Position numbers and translations under genes: made by a program. The notes beneath the pieces are model-generated. The model was not told the DNA's origin. It worked only from the letters and a program-made list of their open reading frames with translations, and searched no databases. 22,554 nucleotides of DNA from Lachnospiraceae bacterium UBA3863 (GTDB lineage: Bacteria > Bacillota > Clostridia > Lachnospirales > Lachnospiraceae). The stretch is taken from contig DGGX01000057.1 in assembly GCA_002392385.1 (NCBI GenBank), forward strand, positions 1-22,554, read 5' to 3'. Positions 7,484 through 16,532 of this stretch are shown here, one piece after another. Every line of letters begins with the position of its first letter. The stretch's first letter is position 1.

Positions 7484-10400
7484 ATGAAGAAAAGAGCTAT
7501 ATCCATCCTTTTGGCAATCGTCATGACCATGTCGCATGCCGCTGTCCTGTACGCGCAGGAAGACACTGCGCCTGCGGCAATGGAAGAAGCGGCAGAGCAG
7601 GCGGAAGAGCCTGCCGCAGAGAAGGAGGCGGAGCCTGCGCAGGAGCAGAAACCGGCACAGGAGCCGGTCCAGGAAACGCCGCAGGAACCGGTGCAGGAGG
7701 TAGTGCCTGCTGCCGGCCAGGAGACGGATGTTACAGAAGAGGCTGAGGAGCCTGCTCCGGAGGCGCCCGCCGCGGAGGAGGCCGGCCAGACCGAGCTTGA
7801 AGAAGAGACAGTAGAAACGACTGTCACCGAGCAGACGGAGATCGTGGAGGAGGAGACCGAGGAGACGACTGCCGCGGATCTTCCTGTGCTGTCTCCCGCC
7901 GGTCAGTCTTACAGGCCCGGCGGCAGCACGGACCCGGACGAGCTCTTCGCGTCCTATTTTGAGAACGCCATGAAGGGCGGCCCGTCCTCGGGCAGGAAGC
8001 TTCTGAAGAAGAGCGCGGCGAGCAGGCTCTCGGGCATGAACCTGGCGCTCTATGGAAAGATCATGGAGCAGATCCCCCTGATCGCCAGCGGCGAAAGGGC
8101 CTCCACGGTCATCGAGATCCCGGTGGAAGAGCTAGTGGGACAGGACAGATGGACAGCTCAGGAACTGGGCGTGGAGACGATCTTCGCGGACGGGGCCTTC
8201 ACAGAGGAGGCACTGGCGGCTGTCGACAGCAAACTCAGCTATGACCTGAGCCTGCTCATCGATGTGCTCCTGGCGGAGAATCCCTACCAGATGTACTGGT
8301 ATAACAAGACAGCCAGCACAGGGACGACTATGCCCGATTACGTGGGCGGGGTCGATGAGAACGGTGAACAGTATATTGAATGTCAGGGAAATATCACGAT
8401 CTCCTTCCCGGTCGTGTCAAAATACGCAGCAGGGGAGTATACCGTCAACACAGAGATCGGCAGCAGCGTCGGATCGACGGTGACCGCGGCCCATGAGATC
8501 GTGGATCAGTATGCCGGCGCCACCGACTACGAGAAGCTTATCGGCTATAAGAACGAGATCTGCAGCAGAGTCAACTACAACCATGCCGCCGTGGATGAGA
8601 ACCAGGAGTACGGTGATCCCTGGCAGCTGATCTGGGTCTTTGACGATGATGCCTCTACGGACGTGGTCTGCGAGGGTTATTCCAAGGCCTTTAAATATCT
8701 GTGCGACCTCTCTTCCTTCTCCGGCAATGTCAGCTGCATCACCGTGACCGGCAATATGGACGGCGGCACGGGAGCGGGCGGCCATATGTGGAACATGGTC
8801 TCCATGCCCGACGGTCAGAACTATCTCGTGGATGTGACCAACTGCGACGACGGCAGTATCGGCGCGCCGGACCTGCTGTTCCTGGCCGGCACGACAGATA
8901 CCATAGAGGCTGACGGCCTCCAGACAGGCTATACCCTGCACCCGGACGGTGCGGACATCCACTATACCTATGACAGAGGCGACGCTACAGGCAGCAGCTC
9001 CGATATGTTCGCTGTTTTTGACGCCGCCGATCTGATGATCGCCGGATATAATTATAATTCCGCCGGCGATGAGCCTGTTGTGCACACGCACACGCTCACA
9101 GAAAATCCCGGGGCAGAGCCCGACTGCTGGAACGAAGGCATGATCACCTACTGGGTCTGCGACGAATGCGGGAAGATCTTCCGGGATGCTGCGGGAGAAG
9201 AAGAGATCACCATGGAGGACACGGTCCTGCCGCGGACACATGTGCTGGTCCATGAAGAGGGCCTGACGGTCGACGGGACTGCGGAATACTGGTACTGCGA
9301 GAACTGTGGCAGCATCTTCCTCGATGCGGAGGGCCTCTATGAGACAGAACTGGCGGAGACCATCATGGCGGAGGACCTGTATGTCTCCCTGCCCGACGAT
9401 CTCTATGTGGGCGATGAGAAGCCGGCCCTGGTGACGATCCTGCCGGAGGACGCGACAGACAAGTCCGTGACCTTTGATTTCATAGACGAGAGTATCGCGG
9501 AGGCTTACCGCGGCGATGACGGTCTGTATTATATCCGTGCCCTGCGGGCAGGCACCACGGATGTCGATGTGTATACCAATGACGGGTCTGACCTCTTATG
9601 GGAGGGTACGCTTACCGTCCATGGGGAGACCAGCGCGTGGCTGAATGACTTTTATGCGGAGTACGATCAGTACGACGATGCGATCTCCCTGTATTCCTAC
9701 CAGGGAGAAGGGACTGACATCCTGATCCCCGACAGCGGCATACTGGACGGCATCGAATCCGACAGGATCCGCGTCAATCATGGTGTTTTTCCTGCCGGTA
9801 TCCGTTCTCTGACCCTGGAGCCCGGCGTGCTCCTGCCGGATGTCTGCGAGGGAGCCTTCCAATACTTCGCAGAACTGGAAGAGCTGCATCTGGCCGGCCT
9901 GGATGTCACGGGACGTACGGACATGTCGCAGATGTTCGAGGGCTGCGAGAGCCTCCGGACCCTCGACCTGACCGGCTGGGACACCCGTGATGTGGTCAAG
10001 ATCACCCGGATGTTCAAGGGCTGCAGCAGTCTGGAGGAGCTGGATCTGAGCGGCTTCGATCTCTCCTCTGTAGCCGGTGTGAATGAAGATGTTCTGGCCG
10101 GCATGGACGCCCTCCGCGTGATCCGGGCGCCCCTGCACCTGAAGAAAGAGATCGCCCTTCCTGCCGTGTTCAGCACACCGGACGGAGAGCTCGTCACAAC
10201 GCTCCCGCTGAATCTCTCGGAGAGCATCACCCTCACCTATGACCATCCCCTGGATGCGAGTGAGACCACGGTGAAGGAGGCTAAATGGAAGATCTCCGGC
10301 AAGGGCTCCAGCCTGACCCTGACCTTCTACGGAAACGGCTCCCTGAAGGGAATCAACCCCAATAAGGTTCCCTGGAAGTCCAAGAATGACAAGATCATCA

Positions 10401-13144
10401 AGATCGTGTTCGAAAACGGCGTCACCGACATGGGAGATCTGCAGTTTTATTACCTCAGGAATCTGCAGACGGTGCAGATCGGCTCCGGCATCCAGGTGAT
10501 CAACCCCGCCGCTTTTGGCATGTGCTCTAAGCTCAAGACCGTCAAGCTGTCTCAGGGCCTGAAGGAGATCAGAGAATCGGCCTTCATGGACTGCACCGGG
10601 CTCAAGACCATTACCCTGCCGGAAGGTATCGAGATGATCGGCGAGTATGCTTTCTCCTATGCCGACAACCTGACCGCCATTAATCTGCCGGACAGCCTGG
10701 AGGCCATCGGAGAAGGTGCCCTGATGGGCACACAGATCCAGAAAGCGGTCATTCCCGACTCGATCACCCGGATCTCAGACTCTCTGTTCTGGGGCTGCAG
10801 GAAGCTGCAGAGTGTAACGATCCCGGATACGGTCACCCATATCGGTAACAGTGCCTTCGGTGAGTGCACGGCCCTTCCCGGTATCGACCTGCCTGCAGAC
10901 CTGCAGGAGATCGGCTCTGGCGCTTTTGCCAACTGCCCGAAGATCAAGGGCTATACCCTTCCTGCCGGGACCAGGAAGATCGGCGAGAATGCCTTTGAGG
11001 GAGGATATACCGGCTATCTGGTGCTTCCCGCGGGCCTTGAGCAATTCGACGGCCAGGAGCCCGGCCTCGTCTACAGGGGCAACATCTACTACGGAGGCTC
11101 CAGGGCACAGTTCGATCAGCTTTTCGAAAAGATGGCGTCTTACTATGGCAGCATGGAGGATTTCGAGGACAATTTCCGCATCTTCTGCGGCATCAGCACC
11201 ATCATCCCCGCAGAGAGCCTGTCCGTGGAGCTGCCTGACCTGGTGGACTATGAAGCGACAGACGGACCCTTCACGGCGGAGATCGGACCCTACTATGCCA
11301 CCTGCCGGGATATGACCCTGGAGAGCAGCGATGAAGACATCCTCTCTCTTTCTGAGGAGGCAGACGGCTGGTACATGAGCGGCATGGAGGACGGCTGGGT
11401 CCGGGTCACAGCCACTGTCAACGACGGCTCCGGCGTCAGCTATTCCAAGATCATCCGCGTGTCGGGCAACGAAGCCTACGCCAGGAACAAGTTCACGGTA
11501 GTCTTCAACGCCAACGGCGGCACCGGCAAGATGAGTAATCAGACCGGTATTCCCTACAAGAACGGCAAGGCGCTGACAGCCAATGCCTTTAAGCGCAAGG
11601 GCTACCGCTTCACCGGCTGGAACACCCGCAAAGACGGCACCGGCCTGGCCATCGCCAACAAGGGCGTGGCTAAAGAGCTCACAAGGACCAACAACGGCAA
11701 GGTCACACTCTACGCCCAGTGGGAGCTGATCGATTACACGATCACCTACAACCTGAACGGCGGCACCAATAACGAGAACAATCCCGCCGCCTACACCGTT
11801 CTGGACGCGGTCACGCTGCAGAAGCCTGTTCGCGAGAACTACGTCTTCAGCGGCTGGTACACCGACAAGAAGTGTAAGACCAAGGCCGGCAACATCAAGA
11901 AGGGCACCACCGGCAACAAGACCTACTACGCCAAGTGGACCCCCAACAAGTATAAGATCACCTTTGTTAAGAACGGGGCCACAGGCGGTAAGATGTCCGA
12001 CATGACCGGCATCGCCTTCAATGCAGAGAAGACCCTGACGGGCAACGCCTTCAGCCGCAAGGGCTATAAGTTCGTCGGCTGGAACACGGTACAGAATCCC
12101 ACGGAAGAGAACCCCGGCGAAGCCTATACTAACAAATGTAAGGTCAAGGGCCTGTCTATGGATAACGGGGCTACGGTCAAGCTCTACGCCCAGTGGCAGC
12201 TCATTGACTACAAGATCACCTACAGCCTGAACGGCGGCACCAACAGCGAGGAGAATCCGGCGACCTACCAGGTCGTCACCGATACCATCACCCTGAAGAG
12301 CCCCACCCGCACCGGCTACACCTTCTCCGGCTGGTACAGCGACAAGAAGTTCAAGACCAAGGTGACGGCCATCAAGAAGGGCAGCACCGGCAACAAGACC
12401 TTCTACGCCAAGTGGACAGCCAATAAGTACAAGGTGGCCTTCGACAAGAATGATCCGGAAGCCACCGGCACCATGAAGATCCAGACGCTGACCTATAACA
12501 ACAGCGCCAAGCTGACGGCCAACGCCTTTAAGAAGAGGGGCTACACCATGACCGGGTGGAACACGATGCCTGACGGGACCGGTACCGCCTATGCCAATGC
12601 CCAGGCCAAGCCCAACGTCACCCCCAACAAGGGTGAGACAGTGACCCTCTACGCACAGTGGAAGCTGACCAACTACAAGATCAACTACAATCTGCCTTCG
12701 GGCGCGGTCAACAACGAGCTGAACCCCGCCACCTATACCATGGACGATCCCACCTTTGAGATCCAGGCACCCAGCCGTCCCGGCTATGATTTCGTCGGCT
12801 GGTACACGGACGCCAAGCTCACAAAGGCAGCGAAGCTGACCATCGAGAAGGGCTCCACAGGTAATAAGACCTTCTATCCCAAGTGGAGGGCACACAAGTA
12901 TACGGTAGTGTTCGACAAGAACGATCCGGACGCCAAAGGGACCATGAAGGAACAGAATCTTACCTACGGCAGCAGTCAGACACTGACCAAGAACGCCTTC
13001 ACCAAGGCGGGCTATACCTTCGTCGGCTGGTCCACCCAGGCGGACGGCAGCGGCGATACCCGCAAGAACGGGGCCAAGGCCGCCAACCTGACGACGGAAG
13101 ACAACGGAGTAGTCACCCTTTTCGCCCAGTGGAAGAAGAAGTAA
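7484..13144 (+). CDS. Giant secreted protein: transglutaminase-like, BspA-type LRR and Flg_new repeats
   Basis: The 1886-residue product starts with a signal peptide (MKKRAISILLAIVM, cleavage near LYAQ, ~25) and a Glu/Pro/Ala-rich linker to ~140. A transglutaminase-like domain follows at ~320-470 with a plausible Cys-His-Asp triad: C396 (VVCEGYSKAF), H434 (GGHMWNM) and D450 (LVDVTNC). Next come two short modules with CxxC pairs (C559/C562 and C605/C608) and the YW-C--CG-IF-DA pattern, a Big-like segment, DUF285/BspA-type leucine-rich repeats (~765-1190) and seven Flg_new (Listeria-Bacteroides) repeats (~1336-1886). The start is preceded by AGGGGAT. There is no LPXTG sorting motif or C-terminal membrane anchor; it ends QWKKK. 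The LRR and Flg_new parts suggest adhesion, and the N-terminal domain could cleave or cross-link peptides. Only 36 bp without a terminator separate it from the ATP-grasp gene, so it may be co-transcribed. Domain calls are strong; the function is inferred. Confidence 0.9.
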   Translation: MKKRAISILLAIVMTMSHAAVLYAQEDTAPAAMEEAAEQAEEPAAEKEAEPAQEQKPAQEPVQETPQEPVQEVVPAAGQETDVTEEAEEPAPEAPAAEEAGQTELEEETVETTVTEQTEIVEEETEETTAADLPVLSPAGQSYRPGGSTDPDELFASYFENAMKGGPSSGRKLLKKSAASRLSGMNLALYGKIMEQIPLIASGERASTVIEIPVEELVGQDRWTAQELGVETIFADGAFTEEALAAVDSKLSYDLSLLIDVLLAENPYQMYWYNKTASTGTTMPDYVGGVDENGEQYIECQGNITISFPVVSKYAAGEYTVNTEIGSSVGSTVTAAHEIVDQYAGATDYEKLIGYKNEICSRVNYNHAAVDENQEYGDPWQLIWVFDDDASTDVVCEGYSKAFKYLCDLSSFSGNVSCITVTGNMDGGTGAGGHMWNMVSMPDGQNYLVDVTNCDDGSIGAPDLLFLAGTTDTIEADGLQTGYTLHPDGADIHYTYDRGDATGSSSDMFAVFDAADLMIAGYNYNSAGDEPVVHTHTLTENPGAEPDCWNEGMITYWVCDECGKIFRDAAGEEEITMEDTVLPRTHVLVHEEGLTVDGTAEYWYCENCGSIFLDAEGLYETELAETIMAEDLYVSLPDDLYVGDEKPALVTILPEDATDKSVTFDFIDESIAEAYRGDDGLYYIRALRAGTTDVDVYTNDGSDLLWEGTLTVHGETSAWLNDFYAEYDQYDDAISLYSYQGEGTDILIPDSGILDGIESDRIRVNHGVFPAGIRSLTLEPGVLLPDVCEGAFQYFAELEELHLAGLDVTGRTDMSQMFEGCESLRTLDLTGWDTRDVVKITRMFKGCSSLEELDLSGFDLSSVAGVNEDVLAGMDALRVIRAPLHLKKEIALPAVFSTPDGELVTTLPLNLSESITLTYDHPLDASETTVKEAKWKISGKGSSLTLTFYGNGSLKGINPNKVPWKSKNDKIIKIVFENGVTDMGDLQFYYLRNLQTVQIGSGIQVINPAAFGMCSKLKTVKLSQGLKEIRESAFMDCTGLKTITLPEGIEMIGEYAFSYADNLTAINLPDSLEAIGEGALMGTQIQKAVIPDSITRISDSLFWGCRKLQSVTIPDTVTHIGNSAFGECTALPGIDLPADLQEIGSGAFANCPKIKGYTLPAGTRKIGENAFEGGYTGYLVLPAGLEQFDGQEPGLVYRGNIYYGGSRAQFDQLFEKMASYYGSMEDFEDNFRIFCGISTIIPAESLSVELPDLVDYEATDGPFTAEIGPYYATCRDMTLESSDEDILSLSEEADGWYMSGMEDGWVRVTATVNDGSGVSYSKIIRVSGNEAYARNKFTVVFNANGGTGKMSNQTGIPYKNGKALTANAFKRKGYRFTGWNTRKDGTGLAIANKGVAKELTRTNNGKVTLYAQWELIDYTITYNLNGGTNNENNPAAYTVLDAVTLQKPVRENYVFSGWYTDKKCKTKAGNIKKGTTGNKTYYAKWTPNKYKITFVKNGATGGKMSDMTGIAFNAEKTLTGNAFSRKGYKFVGWNTVQNPTEENPGEAYTNKCKVKGLSMDNGATVKLYAQWQLIDYKITYSLNGGTNSEENPATYQVVTDTITLKSPTRTGYTFSGWYSDKKFKTKVTAIKKGSTGNKTFYAKWTANKYKVAFDKNDPEATGTMKIQTLTYNNSAKLTANAFKKRGYTMTGWNTMPDGTGTAYANAQAKPNVTPNKGETVTLYAQWKLTNYKINYNLPSGAVNNELNPATYTMDDPTFEIQAPSRPGYDFVGWYTDAKLTKAAKLTIEKGSTGNKTFYPKWRAHKYTVVFDKNDPDAKGTMKEQNLTYGSSQTLTKNAFTKAGYTFVGWSTQADGSGDTRKNGAKAANLTTEDNGVVTLFAQWKKK
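11491..13141 (+). repeat. Seven alternating Flg_new-type coding repeats (A-B-A-B-A-B-A)
   Basis: Two repeat types alternate at the C-terminus of the giant protein. Type A has V-F--N----G-M, NAF--GY-F-GWNT and VTLYAQW. Type B has ITYNLNGGTN, NPA-Y, GY-FSGWY-D, KKG(S/T)TGNKT and YAKW. Type A units begin near 11491, 11946, 12424 and 12895, giving a super-repeat of about 455-478 bp. The array ends the protein on a type A unit. Confidence 0.85.
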
Positions 13145-13180
13145 ATCAAAAATCAAAAGTAACACAAAGAAGGTACCGCC

Positions 13181-14371
13181 ATGAAGAAATTACTCATTCT
13201 GGGGGCGGGCATTTATCAGGTGCCCCTGATCAAAAAAGCAAAGGAAATGGGTCTGTATACGGTCGTCACCAGCATGCCGGGCAATTATCCCGGCTTCGCG
13301 CTGGCGGACAAGGTGTACTATGAGGACACGACGGATCTGGAGGCCGTACGCAGGATCGCCGAGCAGGAAGGCATCGCCGGCGTCGTGACGGCCGGAACGG
13401 ATGTCTGCGTGCCGACTCAGGGCTACCTGTGCGACACGCTGGGGCTCAGGGGACCGACCCTGGAGGCGGCGGAGAAGGCGCAGTCCAAACGGCTTATGAA
13501 GCAGGCCTTCCGGGAGTACGGCGTGAACACGGCACCTTTTATCTCGGTGCCGATGGACAATGAGGATCCGCGGGAGGTCTGTGAAGAGATCGGCTATCCG
13601 GTCATCGTGAAGGCCATCGACTCCTCCGGGAGCCGGGGGATCACGAGGGTGAACGGGCCGGAGGACCTGCCCCTGGCCTACCGGGAGGTGCGGAGCTGCA
13701 CACGGGCCGATACCTACCTGATCGAGAAGTTCCTGGTGGGAGAGGAGTTCGGCGCCCAGGCTTTTGTCTATGACGGGACGATCCGCTTCATCCTGCCCCA
13801 CGGAGACTACGTGTTCCAGGGGAGCACGGGCGTGCCGATCGGACATTTTGCCCCCTATGAGGTTTCTGAGGAGATCCTGGCCCAGAGCCGCGAGCAGCTG
13901 CAGAAGGCCGTCACGGCCATGGGCGTGGACAACTGCGCCATCAACGCCGATTTCATCCTGTGTGACGGCGTGCCCTATGTGCTGGAGATCGGCGCAAGGT
14001 CAGGCGCCACCTGTCTGGTGGAGATGACGGAGCAGTATTACGGTATCGATTATTATAAGCAGATCATCCGCTGCAGTCTGGGCGAGGAGCCGGACTTCAC
14101 GCCCGGCAACGACAAGAGGCAGCCCTGTGTGGTCATGCTGCTGCGCTCGGACGAGAGCGGGGTGATCGAGTCCGTGGATATGGGAGAGCAGACGGATCCC
14201 CGCGTTCTGGATCTGTCGCTGGATTATAAGGTCGGCGAGGAGATCCGGGCCTTCCGCAAGGGACCGGACCGGATCGGACAGTGCGTTGTGATTGCTGACA
14301 GCGTGGAGGAAGGGAAGAGGATCCTGGACGAGGCGCTTAGCAAAGTAAAGATTGAACTGAGGAAGAACTGA
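13181..14371 (+). CDS. ATP-grasp carboxylate-amine/thiol ligase family protein
   Basis: This 396-residue cytoplasmic enzyme has a Rossmann-like N-terminal domain (LLILGAGIYQVPLIKKA), an ATP-grasp fold with the nucleotide-binding strand GYPVIVKAIDSSGSRGI (from G138), and the LIEKFLVGEEFG and NADFIL...LEIGARSGAT segments (E269) expected to bind ATP and Mg. ATP-grasp enzymes of this PurK/CarB-like type activate a carboxylate as an acyl phosphate and join it to an amine or other nucleophile. AGAAGG precedes the ATG. It is 36 bp after the giant protein gene and 13 bp before the adenylate-forming enzyme. Context suggests a ligase that adds an amino acid or small acid to an envelope precursor. The fold is secure, the substrate is not known, and it does not look like purine or carbamoyl-phosphate enzymes proper. 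Confidence 0.88.
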   Translation: MKKLLILGAGIYQVPLIKKAKEMGLYTVVTSMPGNYPGFALADKVYYEDTTDLEAVRRIAEQEGIAGVVTAGTDVCVPTQGYLCDTLGLRGPTLEAAEKAQSKRLMKQAFREYGVNTAPFISVPMDNEDPREVCEEIGYPVIVKAIDSSGSRGITRVNGPEDLPLAYREVRSCTRADTYLIEKFLVGEEFGAQAFVYDGTIRFILPHGDYVFQGSTGVPIGHFAPYEVSEEILAQSREQLQKAVTAMGVDNCAINADFILCDGVPYVLEIGARSGATCLVEMTEQYYGIDYYKQIIRCSLGEEPDFTPGNDKRQPCVVMLLRSDESGVIESVDMGEQTDPRVLDLSLDYKVGEEIRAFRKGPDRIGQCVVIADSVEEGKRILDEALSKVKIELRKN

Positions 14372-14384
14372 AGGAGGAACAGGC

Positions 14385-15728
14385 ATGTCGTACAGTATGG
14401 ACAAGAAGCTGGAGAACATCTGGTATTTTCCCACGGATATGACCAAGGTCTACCGCAAGGTGCCCAAGGATCCCGCCAAGGTCAAGGCGATCCAGGACAG
14501 GAAGGTGCATGAGCTCATGCTCATCGCCTATGATATTCCCTTCTACCGCGCCCGCTTCGAGCAGTCGGGCACGACGCCGGAGGATTATCACAGCGCGGAA
14601 GACCTCTACAAGTTCCCCGTGCTGACCAAGGACGCTCTCCGGGACTGGTCCAATGAGGAGCTGGAGAAAAATCCCGAGAAGTACAAGGACTGGCATGTTT
14701 CGCCTACCAGCGGTTCCACGGGCATCCCGCTGAAGACCCCCTTCTCCCCCAGAGAGAATGCCATGGCCCACGCCAACTTCATGCGGTCCGTCATGATGGC
14801 GGGCTTCATTCCCGGCGTCCATAAGTGTATGCACAGGCCCAACAGCCTGCACGTGGTGACAGGCGGCAAGATGAGCCTGACCCAGAAGATCATCCAGACC
14901 CGCTGGAGAGATATGTCCGACGCCATCAAGAACAGGGTCCCTTCGGACGTCCTGCTCAAGGAGATCAACGACTTCAAGCCGGATTTCCTCTACATTCACA
15001 AGAACATCATGGTCCGGATCTGCCTCTATGCCAAGAGAAACGGGCTCTACATCCATCGTCCCAAGTGGTACGCGCCCATCAGTGAGATGCTGGACGCCTC
15101 CAGTGAGAAGCTCCTGCGGGAGATGCTGGGCGACGGCCTGATCAACCCCTACGGCCTCTCTGAGACGGGCACGGCGGCTGTGCGTCTGCCGGGAGATGAT
15201 TTCTTCCGCGTCAACAGCGACACCCATGTGCTGAATGTCTATGACGATGACGGTCAGCCCGCGGACAACGGCGTGGCGGTGATCACCCCCCTCTATAAGA
15301 CTGATTTCCCGCTTATCAACTATGTGGCCGGCGACAGGGTGGAGTCCCACATCGAGAACGGCCTCCGCATCATCACCACGGTCAAGGGCCGTGCCAACGA
15401 CGTGATCCGCCACAAGGACGGCAGCGTGACGGAGTGGGGCAACCTGGAGATCCACATCAACTATGCCAGCGGTCTCGGCATCGCCCAGAGCCGCTTCATC
15501 CAGGAGAGCTTCGACCGGATCCGGATCCAGTGCGTCAAGGATCCCGCCTGCGGCAAGACCAACGAGGAGATCGAAGAGGCCTTCACGGCCATTTTTGCCC
15601 CGGCCCTCAACAACGAGTTCACCCTGGAGTATGAGTGGATGGACGAGATCCCCATGGATCCCAACGGCAAGCTTCGCATGATCGTCTGCAACATCCCCGA
15701 GGAGGAGCTGAAGGCACATGCTGAATAA
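14385..15728 (+). CDS. CapK/PaaK-like adenylate-forming enzyme
   Basis: This 447-residue cytoplasmic protein belongs to the phenylacetate-CoA ligase/CapK branch of the ANL superfamily. Visible motifs are the phosphate-binding loop SPTSGSTGIPLK (S106-K117), the YGLSETG motif (Y256-G262, E260) that contacts AMP/Mg, and a short C-terminal domain with PNGKLRMI, whose K429 sits at the usual catalytic lysine position. Such enzymes adenylate a carboxylic acid and pass the acyl group to CoA or another acceptor. Family members called CapK are found in polysaccharide clusters. AGGAGG-like sequence precedes the start, and its last 11 bases overlap the next gene, so the two are translationally coupled. 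The substrate cannot be read from the sequence, and true phenylacetate degradation is unlikely because no paa genes are nearby. Confidence 0.88.
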   Translation: MSYSMDKKLENIWYFPTDMTKVYRKVPKDPAKVKAIQDRKVHELMLIAYDIPFYRARFEQSGTTPEDYHSAEDLYKFPVLTKDALRDWSNEELEKNPEKYKDWHVSPTSGSTGIPLKTPFSPRENAMAHANFMRSVMMAGFIPGVHKCMHRPNSLHVVTGGKMSLTQKIIQTRWRDMSDAIKNRVPSDVLLKEINDFKPDFLYIHKNIMVRICLYAKRNGLYIHRPKWYAPISEMLDASSEKLLREMLGDGLINPYGLSETGTAAVRLPGDDFFRVNSDTHVLNVYDDDGQPADNGVAVITPLYKTDFPLINYVAGDRVESHIENGLRIITTVKGRANDVIRHKDGSVTEWGNLEIHINYASGLGIAQSRFIQESFDRIRIQCVKDPACGKTNEEIEEAFTAIFAPALNNEFTLEYEWMDEIPMDPNGKLRMIVCNIPEEELKAHAE

Positions 15729-16155
15729 GTTTCTGGACAACCAACGCAATGTATATATCCTGGCGATCCTGGCCATCGTCTTCGAGAGTCTGTCTTCATC
15801 GGTGCTGAAGTTCAGCAAGGACTATGCCTTCCTCTCCCCCATGTACCTCTTCTGGTTCGTGGTGGCGGTGGGGATCATGGGCCTCTACGCCATTGCCTGG
15901 CAGCTCCTGCTGGAGCGGGTGCCCCTGACCACGGCCTACCTGCGCAAGGGCCTGACCTATGTGCTGATCTTCATCTGGGCAAGGGTCTTCTTCCATGAGG
16001 AGATCAGCGTGAAGCAGATGATCGGCATGGCCATCATCATCGCCGGCATGATCATCAGCATGTCCGGGGATATGCACGGCGACACCGCGGACAGCGGAGA
16101 GCCGGCTGCGGACGGCGCCCAGGCCCCTGCGGCCTCCGGCGGAAAGGAGGTGTGA
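15718..16155 (+). CDS. SMR-like four-helix membrane protein, first of a pair (Glu-containing)
   Basis: The 145-residue product has four predicted membrane helices followed by a polar Asp/Ala/Gly-rich tail of ~30 residues. It resembles small multidrug resistance proteins: the first helix, AIVFESLSSSVLKFS, aligns with the EmrE AILAEVIGTTLMKFS segment and keeps the membrane glutamate (E23, eight residues before the lysine). The third- and fourth-helix segments LTTAYLRKGLTYV and MIGMAIIIAGM also match the family. The start overlaps the end of the ligase gene by 11 bp. Next to a second SMR-like gene it probably forms a heterodimer, either an exporter or a lipid-carrier flippase like ArnE/ArnF. The tail is longer than usual for SMR proteins, and part of it doubles as the ribosome binding site of the next gene. 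Confidence 0.85.
   Translation: MLNKFLDNQRNVYILAILAIVFESLSSSVLKFSKDYAFLSPMYLFWFVVAVGIMGLYAIAWQLLLERVPLTTAYLRKGLTYVLIFIWARVFFHEEISVKQMIGMAIIIAGMIISMSGDMHGDTADSGEPAADGAQAPAASGGKEV
16143..16152 (+). promoter_or_regulatory. Strong Shine-Dalgarno inside the end of the first SMR gene
   Basis: AAAGGAGGTG is a ten-base, near-complete complement of the 16S rRNA tail, placed 6 bases before the ATG at 16159. It also encodes the last codons (GKEV) of the upstream protein, whose stop at 16153-16155 lies between this site and the next start. This supports tight coupling of the two SMR-like genes. Confidence 0.9.
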
Positions 16156-16158
16156 CCT

Positions 16159-16509
16159 ATGGAATTCACACCAGCATTCTGCTACGCCATCGCTTTTGTC
16201 GCGGTCTTCATCGCCACCGCCGGCCAGATCCTGCTGAAGAAACAGGCCGGCACCACGAAGGACAAGGGATTCCTCAGCAAGTTTCTGAACATCCGCGTGA
16301 TCGCGGCCTACGGCATGCTGTTCCTGTCGCTCTTCATGAATCAGATCGCCCTCAAGGAGGTGCCTGTCTCGGTACTGCCCTGCATCACCTCCACCAGCTT
16401 CATCTGGGTGTTTCTGTTCGGGATCCTGATCCTGCGGGAGAAACCGGGCCCCAGAAAGATCCTGGGAGTGGCCCTGATCCTGCTGGGCAATGCCATATCG
16501 AGGCTGTAA
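16159..16509 (+). CDS. SMR/ArnE-like four-helix membrane protein, second of a pair (Glu replaced)
   Basis: The 116-residue product has four predicted membrane helices and the size of an SMR/ArnE protein. The first helix IATAGQILLKKQAG resembles ArnE (SVAGQLCQKQA), and later segments LKEVPVSVLP and ILGVALILLGNAI fit the family. The position of the essential SMR glutamate, eight residues before K27, holds alanine (A19). It therefore cannot be a standard proton-coupled SMR pump on its own. With the upstream partner, which keeps its glutamate, it suggests an asymmetric heterodimer such as the ArnE/ArnF undecaprenyl-phosphate-sugar flippase. It sits between the ligase genes and a large membrane protein, which fits transport of a lipid-linked or small modified intermediate. 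Fold is fairly firm; the cargo is unknown. Confidence 0.83.
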   Translation: MEFTPAFCYAIAFVAVFIATAGQILLKKQAGTTKDKGFLSKFLNIRVIAAYGMLFLSLFMNQIALKEVPVSVLPCITSTSFIWVFLFGILILREKPGPRKILGVALILLGNAISRL

Positions 16510-16532
16510 GCAACTGACAGGGGGGGATAATT

